A stretch of DNA of 64,000 nt from Cerioporus squamosus. Its lineage: Eukaryota; Basidiomycota; Agaricomycetes; Polyporales; Polyporaceae. The stretch covers positions 62,001 to 126,000 of the forward strand of contig JABYQS010000091.1 in the NCBI GenBank assembly GCA_022592435.1, read 5' to 3'. Below are positions 12,122 through 23,285 of this stretch, piece by piece. Position numbers and translations under genes: made by a program. Numbering within the stretch: the first letter of the stretch is position 1; each line of letters begins with the position of its first letter. The notes below the pieces were generated by a model, which was given only the letters and a program-made list of their open reading frames with translations, was not told the origin of the DNA and ran no database searches.

Positions 12122-15100
12122 TCAGGTTCGCGATGGACGTTTCCAAGCTGGGAAGTCAGGTAAGTGGGACCGCAACCAGCCTCTTCGCCCCTTCTTACCC
12201 TTGCCTACCGTTGCAGGCACCCCTCGCACCGTCGGGGTTACGACGGCGACGCGTGGGCGAGGAGGCTCCGATTGCGCCGCACTCACGCCGGACGACGAAG
12301 ATAAAGTCCCGGATGGCGCGGGTCCGTCGTTGTCAATGTCGTCCTGCCTCTCGGTCCCGTGCTTGGTTGGAACCGTTGATGTCGTCGCACGTCCGGCGCT
12401 GGCGTCCTGTGCGCTCGGAATCCGGACCTGGGTGGAATTCTTCGACCCGCTCGAGCTAGGCTCCCGAGGTACGGTCACCGCAGTGCCACTAGCACCGCTG
12501 ACCCCGCCCCCGAGTCCCCCGCGCGATGTTTCAGGTTGGCTCTTGTCTCCCGCTGACGGTGGCACCTCGCCGTCGACGACAGCTTCGGAAGTCACGTCCT
12601 TGTCCGGCACAGTCCCTGCGAACACGTCGCCCCGCGCTCCGCGACTGCGCTTCGCTGCTGTCCCCGGGCGATCGGCCTCGAACGCGGTGCGCCCGACCGT
12701 GGCGCTCTTCTGCTTCGGTACGGGAATGCGACTGGGGCTGCGGACACGATTCCGAGGGGGGTAGGTGCGCGTGTCGTAATCGTTGACTTGAGCGCCACCA
12801 AGACTGACAGTGGGCGTGGTACGACCGAGGTAGCCCATGTCCTCCAGCTCGCGCTCGTCCGGCTCACTGCTCGACATTGGGTCTGGGCTCTCGCGGAGGA
12901 CTTGCGGGACCTTACTGTGGATCCGGGAACGCGAGGGGACGACGGGGTCTGACCACCCTACGCTGGTGCCAGCCTTCACGGTGAATTTCCGAGTGAGAGG
13001 GGTTGTCTTTGGGCGCAGGTCGCGGTAGTTCTCCTCGTCGTCCGAGAACGCGAGTTGCGGTGGCGGCGTGTACAGTCTCCCGCCCGGTTGGCTATTCGCC
13101 GAATGGGGTCGTAGGTCCATCTCATCGTCGCTGGGAGCGTCATCGTCATCGAGAACATCATCTAGCGCAGAATCGGGGGCCAGGAAGTCGACCGAGCGTG
13201 ACCGCCGTCGCTCCGGGGTTACTGTCATTCCGGATGAACGTTCGACCCTCACGTCGCGCGACCATCCACGGGCAGGCGGATGATTACGACGAGGAACGGG
13301 CACGGATGTACGTCCGTTACGGGTGCCGTTGCCTCGACCAGACCTGTCAGAATTAGTGATGGGTGGCGAGGGAAGTAGACTGCCCCCGCGACGTGGCCCT
13401 TGCATTGGCTCAAGCCGAGCAGGCCCATGCTGGACGCTCTCCAGCGAGTCGTGATCGTCTTCGTTTGGGGGCCACCGGCCGGATACGTAGGGCGCGGAGT
13501 TGGACCGTGTGCGCTGGAGTGGTACAGCTGCTGCAGGAGCGAGATACGTGCCGCTCCTCTTATCGCTCTGGACCCTGACCGCTTTCGGCTGAGGTAGGGG
13601 CTGCGGCTGAACGCTGTCATCCGAGGGCCTCAATGAGACCTCAGAGCTGGTGGGTGCAGGTGTGGCCCAGACTTCAACGCCTAGTCGGTACGCCTTCGCT
13701 CGCGAGTTGGACTCAGATGCCTCAGATGTGAAGGTCAGGCGCAGCGTCAGCTCGTCTCCGTTGCTGGATTCCAGGACGACCTCCTTCGATGCGATGCCGC
13801 AGCGGAATGCCCACGAGTGAACATGCACGGGGTGGTTGATGAAGTGCTGCTCGTCTGCGAACTGTCCTTCGAGGACGCACGCTGCGTTCCGCGACGAGAC
13901 GAGGACACCGAGAAGCCCGAAGCGCGAGCCGAACTCGCAACTGCACCGGCCAACTTGGATGCTGATGTACTCGGTCGCGTTCGAGAGCACGACCCCGGAC
14001 GCACTGGAGGAGAGTGTACGGCTGAGCACTCGGTCGCGCAGTGCGACGTCGACATCGCCGCCGGGAGAGACCCGGTACCCTTGCAAGGACAGCAGTCGCC
14101 GGGACCATCCCGCCAAGCGCACTTCGAACGCGTCCCGCGCTTCACGTAGGGTGGTGTGGATGGACGCATCGCGCTCAAGACCGTTTGCGGCGGTTGAAGG
14201 TCGATGAGGAATGTAGACGTCGTCAAGCACGAAGCGTCCCCGTGTGACGCAGTGGTAGACTTGCTTGAGCGTCAGGTATGTCGCTCGCGAGTAGTGCGAC
14301 CAGAGGATCGGATATTGTCCGTCGCCTTCGATGAGCTCCTTGACGCGTCCGACGATGGTCCCGACGAAGTACTGCGTCGCGGACGCTTGCGCCTGTGGTC
14401 GCAACAGGAGTGCGAGCATCTTCCCTTGAGAGTCCTCGCAAGCGAGTAGGGCGAGGTGTGTGGGGAAGTTTGCGTTCGCGTCCTGGGAGATTACGGCGAC
14501 GAGGGGAAAGCGAGCGTGGATACCGTATGAGGTCGTAGTGTAGATGTTGTAAGCAGATTCTGGAGAGATGCCCAGTCTGTACGCGAAGGCCTCACGCGAG
14601 AGGGGAACCAGATGCGCGGTGGATTTGAAGTCGCTGGGACCCTGTGCCAGAAGGTACTGCTTGAGAGACGGGGCGATCGGAAGAGGTGATTGTCCCGGGG
14701 CGGGATCAGGAGGCAAATGGGATGGATTCGAGAACGTGAAGTTATGGCGTGCGAGGATGGGTCCCCAGGCGAAGATCGTCTGGTCAGGGATATGCTTGAG
14801 GATCTCCTCCTGCAGACGAACGAACGCGTAGCGACCCTCTCCGTACGTCGTCGGCATGTTGACCCCGAAAATGCCCATCAGCGAATACGCTTCGTCTTCT
14901 TCGCGGCTAGTCTCTCTAGAAGCCGCCCAAGACATTCGGCGGGCCACGCTGACGTCTTCAAGAGGCTGCTCCAGGGTAAGGACGGCGCGCTCGATCCCTG
15001 TCACGCTTTCGACGAGTGGGGCGAGAGTGTGCTTGGAACCTATCACCCTCCACTTGTCCGAAAGGAACAGGACGACACTGGGCGCAAGCAACTCCTGGAG

Positions 15101-15535
15101 CGTCCACCCGCGCGTGAACCATTTGCTGCTCCGGAATTGTTCTCTTTGCTCCTTGTCGTCCGCAGCGTCGCTGACGTCCTGAAGAATGGCATAACACGCG
15201 CTTGCGTAGCGGTACCAATTGTACATCGAGTTGATCGCCTCTGAGAGCTCAGAGCTGCTCGTTTTGTCGATGCAGGCGGAGTCCGCCCACCCGAGGTCGA
15301 AGCCGTCGTTGCGCGCAACCTCGCAGAAATGGCGTATCTTCCTGGATAGGTGAGGAAGAGCAAGTTCTCCGCGAGGCACCGACGCTTGAATCGCGCACAC
15401 GTCCTGATAGGTTTGCTCTGGGACGTAACCAAGGTCTCCCTTCTTCGCCCATACGTGAGACAAGATCGCGTAGCGGACACGACGGGGATCCTCAACCCAG
15501 CGAAATTCGCCAGTGTTGGTGTCGAGTAAGCGCAT
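12122..15535 (-). CDS. HET-domain (heterokaryon incompatibility) protein with long disordered tail
   Basis: A 1137-residue, apparently intronless protein starting at ATG 15535. The N-terminal 400 or so residues carry the fungal HET domain signature: MRLLDTNTGEFRWVED, RYAILSHVWAK, then DSACIDKTSSSELSEAINSM, WFTRGWTLQELLAP, RRMSWAASRETSREEDEAYS, then LMGIFGVNMPTTYGEGRYAF. HET domains are TIR-like and act in self/non-self recognition and cell death in filamentous fungi. The usual WIDTCCIDK appears here as WADSACIDK. A middle region follows with a basic/hydrophobic mix (about 430-640). The last 450-500 residues are Ser/Pro/Arg/Asp-rich and predicted disordered. The protein ends SHLPDFPAWKRPSRT. 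It is convergent with the securin-like gene, with a 234-bp gap. Confidence 0.9.
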   Translation of the reverse strand: MRLLDTNTGEFRWVEDPRRVRYAILSHVWAKKGDLGYVPEQTYQDVCAIQASVPRGELALPHLSRKIRHFCEVARNDGFDLGWADSACIDKTSSSELSEAINSMYNWYRYASACYAILQDVSDAADDKEQREQFRSSKWFTRGWTLQELLAPSVVLFLSDKWRVIGSKHTLAPLVESVTGIERAVLTLEQPLEDVSVARRMSWAASRETSREEDEAYSLMGIFGVNMPTTYGEGRYAFVRLQEEILKHIPDQTIFAWGPILARHNFTFSNPSHLPPDPAPGQSPLPIAPSLKQYLLAQGPSDFKSTAHLVPLSREAFAYRLGISPESAYNIYTTTSYGIHARFPLVAVISQDANANFPTHLALLACEDSQGKMLALLLRPQAQASATQYFVGTIVGRVKELIEGDGQYPILWSHYSRATYLTLKQVYHCVTRGRFVLDDVYIPHRPSTAANGLERDASIHTTLREARDAFEVRLAGWSRRLLSLQGYRVSPGGDVDVALRDRVLSRTLSSSASGVVLSNATEYISIQVGRCSCEFGSRFGLLGVLVSSRNAACVLEGQFADEQHFINHPVHVHSWAFRCGIASKEVVLESSNGDELTLRLTFTSEASESNSRAKAYRLGVEVWATPAPTSSEVSLRPSDDSVQPQPLPQPKAVRVQSDKRSGTYLAPAAAVPLQRTRSNSAPYVSGRWPPNEDDHDSLESVQHGPARLEPMQGPRRGGSLLPSPPITNSDRSGRGNGTRNGRTSVPVPRRNHPPARGWSRDVRVERSSGMTVTPERRRSRSVDFLAPDSALDDVLDDDDAPSDDEMDLRPHSANSQPGGRLYTPPPQLAFSDDEENYRDLRPKTTPLTRKFTVKAGTSVGWSDPVVPSRSRIHSKVPQVLRESPDPMSSSEPDERELEDMGYLGRTTPTVSLGGAQVNDYDTRTYPPRNRVRSPSRIPVPKQKSATVGRTAFEADRPGTAAKRSRGARGDVFAGTVPDKDVTSEAVVDGEVPPSAGDKSQPETSRGGLGGGVSGASGTAVTVPREPSSSGSKNSTQVRIPSAQDASAGRATTSTVPTKHGTERQDDIDNDGPAPSGTLSSSSGVSAAQSEPPRPRVAVVTPTVRGVPATVGKGKKGRRGWLRSHLPDFPAWKRPSRT

Positions 15536-18334
15536 GATCTACTGCTCTGAGGAACATCAGTACTTGTTCAAGCGCGTAAATGGAGCGATATGTAACGCAC
15601 ATGTGCAGCGTAGCCTGACAGCGAAGTGTGTGTTTCAATGCTATGCGAGTGCGTGCATGAGGCTGTAATGCGCCAACCGCAGGTGGGAGCTTAAGAGGGT
15701 AAGCAGTATGTTGGGACAGATTGTCGTGACGGAGTGCGAGCGTACCTTATAGGTGTACCAGGGGCGAGATGTCCTGAGAAAGCGGACTGCGCCCGCCCGA
15801 CCGCATTGGCATCCTTCCAAGCACGGCATAGAATGGCAGATCGCCGGTGCAATTATGGCACAGCATGAACTTTAAGGCGACACAAGTCAGCAATATCCCC
15901 GGCCCAGCATAAGACCCACGGACCTTCAGACATCCCTTGGTAAATGTAGGTTGAACTCGGACTCGAATACCGACTGTCATGCCATGTCATGACCTCTGCA
16001 GTGGACGACCCGAATTGTCATACCATGAGTTCTGGTCCCAGGCTCTTCGTGACATCTCATCATCCACGCGCGGTGGTAAGGTGCCACACTTTGTTCGAGT
16101 TGGGATAGATGGAGACGCTGTGTTGCAAGGTTCACGGTACCAGCTGAGACGCCTGTGCCGTGATTCTCGGAGAACGGTATTATGCCTTCCGGAGGCTAGT
16201 GTGACCACATCGGCGTTGACGACAGTAGGGAATCGGGGATTCGAGCTACAGACATACCGGTCGGTCTTGTGTGCGTCCCATTCATCTCGATAGTCCGGAC
16301 AGCTATGACCGCTGACTTGCGATCTCGTCATCCCAAGAGTTGCTCGATATTTGCCGCCTGATATAGCAATCGTGTCTTATTGAAGCATTCCATTCGTTCA
16401 GCGGGATGCTGAGGGTCCTGTGTCAGGCCTCGGGCCACGACTGAGGAGACAAGCAGAGTTGCAAGATCGTCCTGAATTGAAGTTTGACACGGCTGGACAC
16501 GTCGAGGCCTTTGTGATCATCGTACCCTCGCCTCTAGCTTGATGGATGAGTACCTGGGTTTTTCCACTCGCTTGCCACTAGGATAGCCGATTGACAAGCT
16601 TACCCAGTGTGCTACGCTACACCGAAGGCTCCTGCATCCAAATTATGAGCGTGACGCTGCTAAAGTATTCCGCATCGAGAAGCGCGACCACTGACCTGCC
16701 AATGGATCGCCAATGGCGACCGTCTCGTGTGTACTGTTCCACGCAAGCCTGCGCAGTGAAGAAAGACTAAGAGAGTGAAGTTGCCCATGAACTTGAAGCT
16801 ACATAGTGAGTTCAACTTTAGGCCTGGCAGTGGGGCGCCCTGGCACGGACCGATCGGCCAGAGTCGATCCAGTTCGATCTAGGCAACTCTCTATTTGAGT
16901 TCGCTTCGAACCTGCAAAAAACCACCACGCTCAGGTCACTCATCTCCATTCATCTCTCAGGCATGCTCATTGCAACGCAGCGGGGGCGGTTTTATGTACA
17001 CGTATAGTGACAGACTCAACCCCTCAGATGATCTCCTCAACCGGCGCTCGGCGCAGACACAGGTACGTGTTGGTACAAGATGCGATGGAACGCTCACTCT
17101 CACTCGTGATTGACCTTCGCGAACAGGACCTCTCGTTTGAATGCTTATCATACACGTAGTTGCACGGAGAAGTCCAAGCATCTAAATCGTAGCGCCGCTC
17201 TCGTTCAGTATCCGGATCTGCGCTACGTTCTCATCTAAGGGGCAAGTTCGGACGCACTCAGCTCGTCCTTGCCTTCTATCGCACGCCTGGTTTGCGCTCG
17301 CCGCTCTTCACGCCTGTACGCAGGCGGCGCTATGGAGACGGGTAATCATTGCCAAAGCTACTTACCCCACTCGCGCCTGTGGTATAGCCGAACATTAGGC
17401 TGGTGAGCTCGGCCAGGAATGGTACGCATGCGGCATCTCTCATTTTCAGGAACTTACATGACCTGGCGATGAGCGGGCTGAGAGATCGGATATTGCCGTC
17501 TCTGAGCCATCTCACACCCTCTCTCGCCGAGCGTGGGTGTGTGAGCAGATGGCTCTCGGAAATCACGATCTATGCACACGCCGTCTACGGTCTCTCAGCT
17601 CGCGAGTTGGAATGTGCACAGTATAGCCCATTGCAGGTTGTAAGTCGCTTGCAAAACATGCTGCGTCCCCACAGCTTCAGTCTCCAGGCATACTGTCTCG
17701 ACCGTCGAAGGCTTGCAGGAGAATCCTCGGCAGACTTCTCACCCGGGCTCCCATCCCTCCATGACGTCTCCTCATCCTCAGGAAGAGCGCACATATCTTC
17801 CGCAGTTAATGTCGGGCCCGCCCCACTCATATGGTATGGACCAGGGTTGTGCGCGATCGGCGCTGCCACGCCACGACGTCTTCCCCGGCGCTCGTGCACC
17901 TTCCAAGCACCGTCGCACTACGGCGGGCTTTCCTCTTCAACCTTCCGCAACTTTTCCGCCTTCTGTGCAGGGAAGAGCGTGCTCCCTATCGAGCCTTCGC
18001 ACTCAACCTCCGCGCTATCTCTCCATGGCGGTATAGAGTCGTGCGCACCGGACGGGGGCCATCGTCCAAGCTTCTCGCGACATTCCTCCGAAGGCCTTCG
18101 CGAACCGCGGACGCAATGTCCGGCCGCGTGCGTCCCGCTGGATTGATAAAGACCAAGGCGCGAAGCGGGGTACTGCTATTGCCCTGCGTCTTTCCAGCTG
18201 CGTTGCCGTCGTTTGCTTCCTGGGTCGTGACGACTGATTGACTCTGTGCGAAGGATCGTCTCGTGCTCTCTAGTGTCTGTGCTCCTTTCGCCCTCGAACT
18301 CGCTTTCAGCTTGTTATCTGTGCTTTGCTTGAAT
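15536..18334. other. Long gene-poor region
   Basis: About 2.8 kb between the HET gene and the sugar transporter. Nothing is recognisable at 15.5-17.3 kb except a 23-bp near-match to the ZZ-finger gene at 16098-16120. At 17.4-18.25 kb several open frames on the plus strand have a Ser/Pro/Arg-rich composition (for example MTSPHPQEERTYLPQLMSG from about 17761), which may be a small unrecognised gene. I could not build consistent exons there. The last ~100 bp (pyrimidine-rich) are the transporter leader. Confidence 0.4.
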
Positions 18335-21300
18335 ATGGGCGGACCTGCTGCTGTCTCGGGCGATGATGGTGCAGGGTACGCGCACCTCATCGATCGGTCG
18401 AAATCGTGGTGGAAGAATACGAGGCTCATCAAGCTCAACCTCTGCATTCTTCTCCTGTATGTTGACATATCCATCATCATTATGGCGAATCGCTAGACAT
18501 CGGCACTTTCAGACTCATCACTTCGACGACGAATGGGTATGATGGGAGTATGATGAGTGCGTCTTTTGTTCACCTCTCTTCATACACCGTCAGCGCTGAG
18601 CAAGTGCGTAGACGGTCTCCAGTCCCTACCACAATGGAATCAAGCGTTCAACTTCCCTTCTGGCGGAAAGGTATGGAACATACGACCCCCGAAGCCCTGA
18701 TGAAAACTGACAACTCTTGTAGCTTGGGCTCTTGAGTGCCATCCAGGTGGGTACCCTCCTCGCGGATTTGAACGTGCCTGCTGATCTTGACCCATGCATT
18801 TGCAGAACATCGGCTGTCTCGCTGCGTACCCATTCTCGCCATATATGTCCGACGGCTGGGGCCGGCGCGCAGCGGTCGTCTTCGGCGCAATAGTCATGTG
18901 CATCGCGACGGTCCTGCAGACCGCCTCCAACTCAGTGGGGATGTTCATCGGTGCACGGTACGTCCATCGGATCTCTCAACTCCTTGGACAGCGGATGCTC
19001 ACCGACTGCGGTGCCTCGTCCACCCAGGTTTTTGATTGGATTCGGGCTCACGTTCGCAGCGTCCGCGGCCCCGGTGCTCGTCACAGAGATTGCGTACCCA
19101 ACGCACCGAGCGCCGGCGACATCGCTGTACAACACGTTATGGTGCGTCGATCCTTTCGCACCATTGCATTCAATCCCATTTCCGCTTACATGCCGACCTA
19201 ACTTGCGTGTCTTGATCCGCAGGTTCTTGGGAAGCATCGTGTAAGTCCCGGGCCGGTGGGCCTTGCGAATCTTCGGAGGAATTAACCATTCATACTAACT
19301 CGCCTCGCCTTCCTCCTCTTACCTCTTCGCGAACGCAGCGCCGCATGGACGGTGAGTCACCTATGGACTTCTTTGTGTGATCGCGGAACGTTCTGACTGA
19401 TGTCTGAATGGGACGTAGACGTTTGGCACCTTCCATGTCCCCACGAGCTGGTCGTGGAGGATCCCGTCTGCACTTCAAGCGCTGCCGTCCGTCATCCAGG
19501 TCTTGCTCGTCTGGTTAGTGATTCCTGAGTCCCCGCGTTGGCTCTGCTCCAAGGGACGGTGCGTATTCGGTCTCCGCTTCGTCCTACATCGCAGCTCGCT
19601 CACTGGCGCCATTGCAGAGAGGAACAGGCTCTGCAGACGCTCGCATATTACCATGCGAATGGTGACCGGTACGTCAATTATGCTCCATGCTCTGAGGGAG
19701 CGTTGTCTCACTCACTTGTATGGACAGTACGGACCCGCTCGTCGAGTACGAGTTCGAGGAGATCCGCGCTGCTATCAAGTTCGATCGGGAGGTCGCGGCG
19801 AACGTCGGCTGGCTGAGCCTCATCAAGTCTCCGGGGAACAGGAGACGGTTGCGGATCATGGTCGCCATCGCGTTCTTCTCGCAGTGGTCCGGGAATAACC
19901 TCATGTGAGTAGCATCCAGCGTCGCCGAATAAATATCTGACTGACTCTTCGTTCGCGCAGTTCCTACTGTGAGTAGCGAGAGGGGCGAGCGGGGGAAAGG
20001 ATCGAGACTGACGATTTGTATGCACCGCAGACATGAACAAGATCTTTGATGCTATCGGCAGTGGGTGGCTTTTCTCCTCCTGTCTTCTCTCCCACACTCT
20101 ACTGACTCGGCGTCGTTCGTAGTCACCGATCCGACGATCCAGCTGCTCATCAACGGCTGCCTCAATATCTATAACTTCATCATCGCCATCATCGCGGCCT
20201 GCTCTGTGACAAGGTCGGCCGTCGGCCGCTCTTCATCGCATCTACCATCGGTGAGTCCGACCAGCAGTACTCCGTCGCGGCGTCAAATGGCTGACGTTGA
20301 CTGTGTAACAGGCATGTTTGTGTTCTGGGTACTGCAGACTGTCTGCTTCGCGCTTTATTCCGAGACGGGCAATGTTACGGCAGCCCATGCCTTCATTGCC
20401 ATGATCTGTGAGTGCTTATGTTCGCCCTGGAAGCTGTTATATACTCACGTTGTGTGTCACGCGTGAAGTCCTGTTCTACGGCTTCTGTGAGTTATCTCGC
20501 GCTTCGTCTCTTCGAAATACACGTTGACTGACGAGGGGTTGACACAGACGATGTACGTACTGGCGGACCGACGCATTCATAGATGAGCTACTAATCGCTT
20601 GGCTAGATTGCGTTCACGCCCCTCATTGTCTCGTACGTAACCACCGCTTTCCGTTTCACTGCTTGGCGGCGCTGACACCAGTACCTGCAGGTACACGGTC
20701 GAGATTCTGCCGTTTGCTCTCCGCGCGAAGGGCTTCACAGTATTCAACTTCGCCCTGACGCTGTCTCTGATCTTCAACCAGTGAGTGTCAAGGCTAATCT
20801 AGCTGGAGCTGAACCAACTGACGTGTAACCAGGTATATCAACCCGATCGCCCTTGCGCAGTAAGTCTCGCATCCGTCATGCACCCTACCAGAGCTCACAC
20901 ACAGCGACAATAGTCTCGGCTGGAAGTACTACGTGCGTTATTGTCTATCGGCCATTGGAGAAGCATAGGTGCCAACTCACACACACAGCTTGTTTACGTC
21001 TGCTGGCTTGCCTTCGAGATCGCCTTCATCTGGCGCTACTTAATCGAGACCAAGAACGTACGTCCGACCTGCCGTCTGCTTTCTCTGCATTCGCTCACGA
21101 GACCACCGCTTGCAGCGCACGCTCGAGGAAACTGCCGCGTGAGTATCCCCCGTGTCCAGCGTGAGCTCGCGGTGACTTACTGACCTTGGTTGTGTCGCCC
21201 AGACTATTCGACGGCGAGGACACAGCTGAGCGACTGGCGCACCACGCCGCGGAGAACCTCGGCATACCCCCGTCGGACTCGCACTCAGATGGCGAGAAGG

Positions 21301-21341
21301 GGTCGTCCGAGGACATCGAGGAGGTGAAGATCGCGACATAG
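18335..21341 (+). CDS. MFS sugar transporter (lactose permease/hexose transporter-like)
   Basis: Plasma-membrane sugar porter of the major facilitator superfamily; substrate not predictable. It starts at ATG 18335 (MGGPAAVSGDDGAGYAHLID) and is split by more than twelve short introns. Family motifs in order: NGYDGSMMNGLQSLPQWN in TM1, SDGWGRRAAVV between TM2 and TM3, LVTEIAYPTHRA, WLVIPESPRWL after TM6, WSGNNLISYYMNKIF in TM7, KVGRRPLF after TM8, SYTVEILPFALRAKG, YINPIALAHLGWKYY, and the C-terminal LIETKNRTLEETAALFDGED. The stop is TAG at 21339-21341. The frame breaks by one base at about 20196-20210: GCGGCCTGCTCTGTGAC reads in frame as AACSV, whereas the expected LLCDKVGRR needs one extra C. 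Apart from that break it looks complete (about 12 TM segments). Confidence 0.88.
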
Positions 21342-21869
21342 ATTCCTACTGTGCCGTCGTCCGAGTCGGGCTCCCCTCCAGAAATTCCCAACATTACTAG
21401 ACTATTGTCCCGGTTAAGTACGCCTCTCAATCTCGAACGACCGAAATGTTCGCCACGTCAAGTACGAGTCTGTAGCACCAGTGTCCCTGCTGTACTTGTA
21501 CGCCGCCGATCGCAGACTCTGACTCACGTGCCACACGCTCTCATGGCATCAGACGCAAGCATGTATTTAATAAGTAGAATCGTTTAGTATGTACGCCCCG
21601 CGCACCTGTGCAATAAAACAATCCCCCTTCTGACTCTTTGTCACTATGATGCCCCAAGGTGCGACGTACTACTTACTTGAACTTGGAGTTAACCAAGAAC
21701 ATGCCGGGCCGACTCCTCCCGAAGGAGGCGCCTACGGAGCCAAGTTCACTGCGGCTACTATACGGTTTCAACTTACCTTCCTACTTGCAGCAGCTGTCCG
21801 CCTTCGCGCAAAGCACTTTCCCACCAGGTCTTGCTATAGCCGGATCTTGGGATGCTGTCAATACACATG

Positions 21870-22085
21870 TTGAAGATTGTTTGCCTTGGTCTGCCGATAT
21901 CAAAGCTCGGAGCTTGGCCGCGACTTCTTGGACAATGCCGGTCGAGTGGCACCCCATTGCTCACGCTTGGTCCCTGCAGACTGCTTTGACCTCAAGCTGG
22001 AATATAAAGAACATAATGGAACGGAATGCGCTCACCATAACCTATCCACCTCTCGCACCCCGCCCGCCGCTGAGCGCAGTGAACC
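21870..22085 (+). promoter_or_regulatory. Promoter/leader duplicated from (or to) the gene at 46 kb
   Basis: This segment aligns over about 200 bp with the reverse complement of 46008-46225. Shared landmarks in order: ATTGTTTGC, CACGCTTGGTC, TGACCTC, GCTGG(A/T)ATAT (a TATA-like element), GAATGCGCTC(A/G)CCATAA, CTCGCACC and GTGAACCATG at the start codon. Order and spacing are kept, so this is a true duplicated promoter and 5' leader. Upstream, 21342-21870 shows no gene. Confidence 0.65.
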
Positions 22086-22791
22086 ATGTCTTCTCCGCAT
22101 CCCAACTCGAACGCCATCCAGAACCAAACGCGGTCTGCAAACCAGACTCACTCGGACGCGGCTCCCGGAACAACCAACGGTGGTCAAGCTCCCAGTGCTC
22201 ATCCCGCGTCCTCCGAGGCCTGTGAACCACCGCACGAGGGTGTTCAACCCAGGAGAAACGATACAGGCTCAGTCACCGACGGGCACTCACGCGGAGGGCA
22301 AGGACCGACTCCGGCGATACCAGGCGGGTGCTATCCCTCTAGTACCGGCGGCGTTCATGCTGCGTCTAGCGGTGTCAACGGCATCCTCAGAAGTGGCCCT
22401 CCACAGTGTCCACTCTGCGCGTTGCGCCAATGTACGGTTCATGTGAGCACGAGTGCATGGAAGGCGCCGTATGGCTCCGGTGGAGTCGATGGCTTTGTGG
22501 TACCTGGCGAATATCTGTTCAGCTTTCCACATGCCGGGAGCAGCGGAGGTACTCGCGGCGCAGTCGGCACTGTGCAGGCGGGCACATCCGGCTCTTCGTC
22601 GCGTGCCCCTGCTGCAGGACAAGCTGCTACCACTAGTACTGGCCACACCGCGGCACGTCCTCATGGGAAAGCAGGAAAACCCAGGTCTACAAAGGTCCGT
22701 TTCATCTTGCTGTGTTACGTAACTTCGAGAGTAGCCCGGCTGACTTAACCACCACACTGGCCAACAGAAGAAGCGTACGCGGCCACAATAA
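22086..22791 (+). CDS. Disordered protein, truncated paralogue of the homeodomain-like gene at 45 kb
   Basis: Starts at ATG 22086 in the context GTGAACCATG and encodes a Ser/Gly/Pro/His-rich protein of about 210 residues. A single 73-nt intron (22695-22767, donor GTCCGT, acceptor CAACAG) leads to a tiny last exon encoding KKRTRPQ, stop 22789-22791. It matches the N-terminal part of the gene at 44.9-46.0 kb: SANQTHSDAAPGTTNGGQ against SANHVGSNSARGTRNGGQ, and GPTPAIPGGCYPSSTGGV against GPISALPGGYAPNNSGV. The basic end PRSTK-KKRTR falls where a homeodomain N-terminal arm would be expected, and then translation stops. So it is either a truncated paralogue or a short isoform-like protein. No function is known. 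Confidence 0.55.
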
Positions 22792-23285
22792 GCACTTGAC
22801 CGTGTGGAAAGTGCATTTTCCGGCCGTGGACTAGATACCAAGGCACGATGAGCGAGGGCTACACCTGTATACATAGTCAGGAATAATGCGATGGCGTTCA
22901 GTGTATGTTTCACCCAAATTTTGTTTAAGTACGCGATGCCCCTCGCCGCGAGAAGCGACGAGCATGCCTCCTCTCCGGCCAGCTGCGGCTTAGGTATGTA
23001 CCTACATGTGTGGCGCAACCTCGGCCTCTCGTCGCGGTCGCCTCTCAGCTCGCGAAAGTTGCACTTGAAGTGATGGACGGGAAGTCGGAAGGCCGGGCCT
23101 GGACTCCGCGTAAAAGGTGTTGTGGCGTGTTTGTTCGCAGTGGCGGCCAGAGTGAAGACAGGCGAAAGAAGTCGTGAGCACGTCTGACCCGCTGCGCTGT
23201 ACATCCTCCCTGTCTGTGCTCGTCGGAGAGCGTCGTCGCCGTCTCTGTTTCCTCGTCGTCCGTTTGCTGTTCGCGCATCCTCGCC
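22792..23285. other. Intergenic region
   Basis: Between the paralogue at 22.1 kb and the mitochondrial carrier. No gene seen. The stretch just before 23286 is the carrier's leader (context CGCCATGG). Confidence 0.5.

Noticed and set aside
12122..15535. Many plus-strand frames of 60-240 codons over the HET gene
   Set aside because: GC-rich antisense shadows of the 1137-codon HET frame.
15536..18334. Search for a transposon in the gene-poor region
   Set aside because: No reverse transcriptase, integrase or transposase motifs and no terminal repeats noticed by eye.
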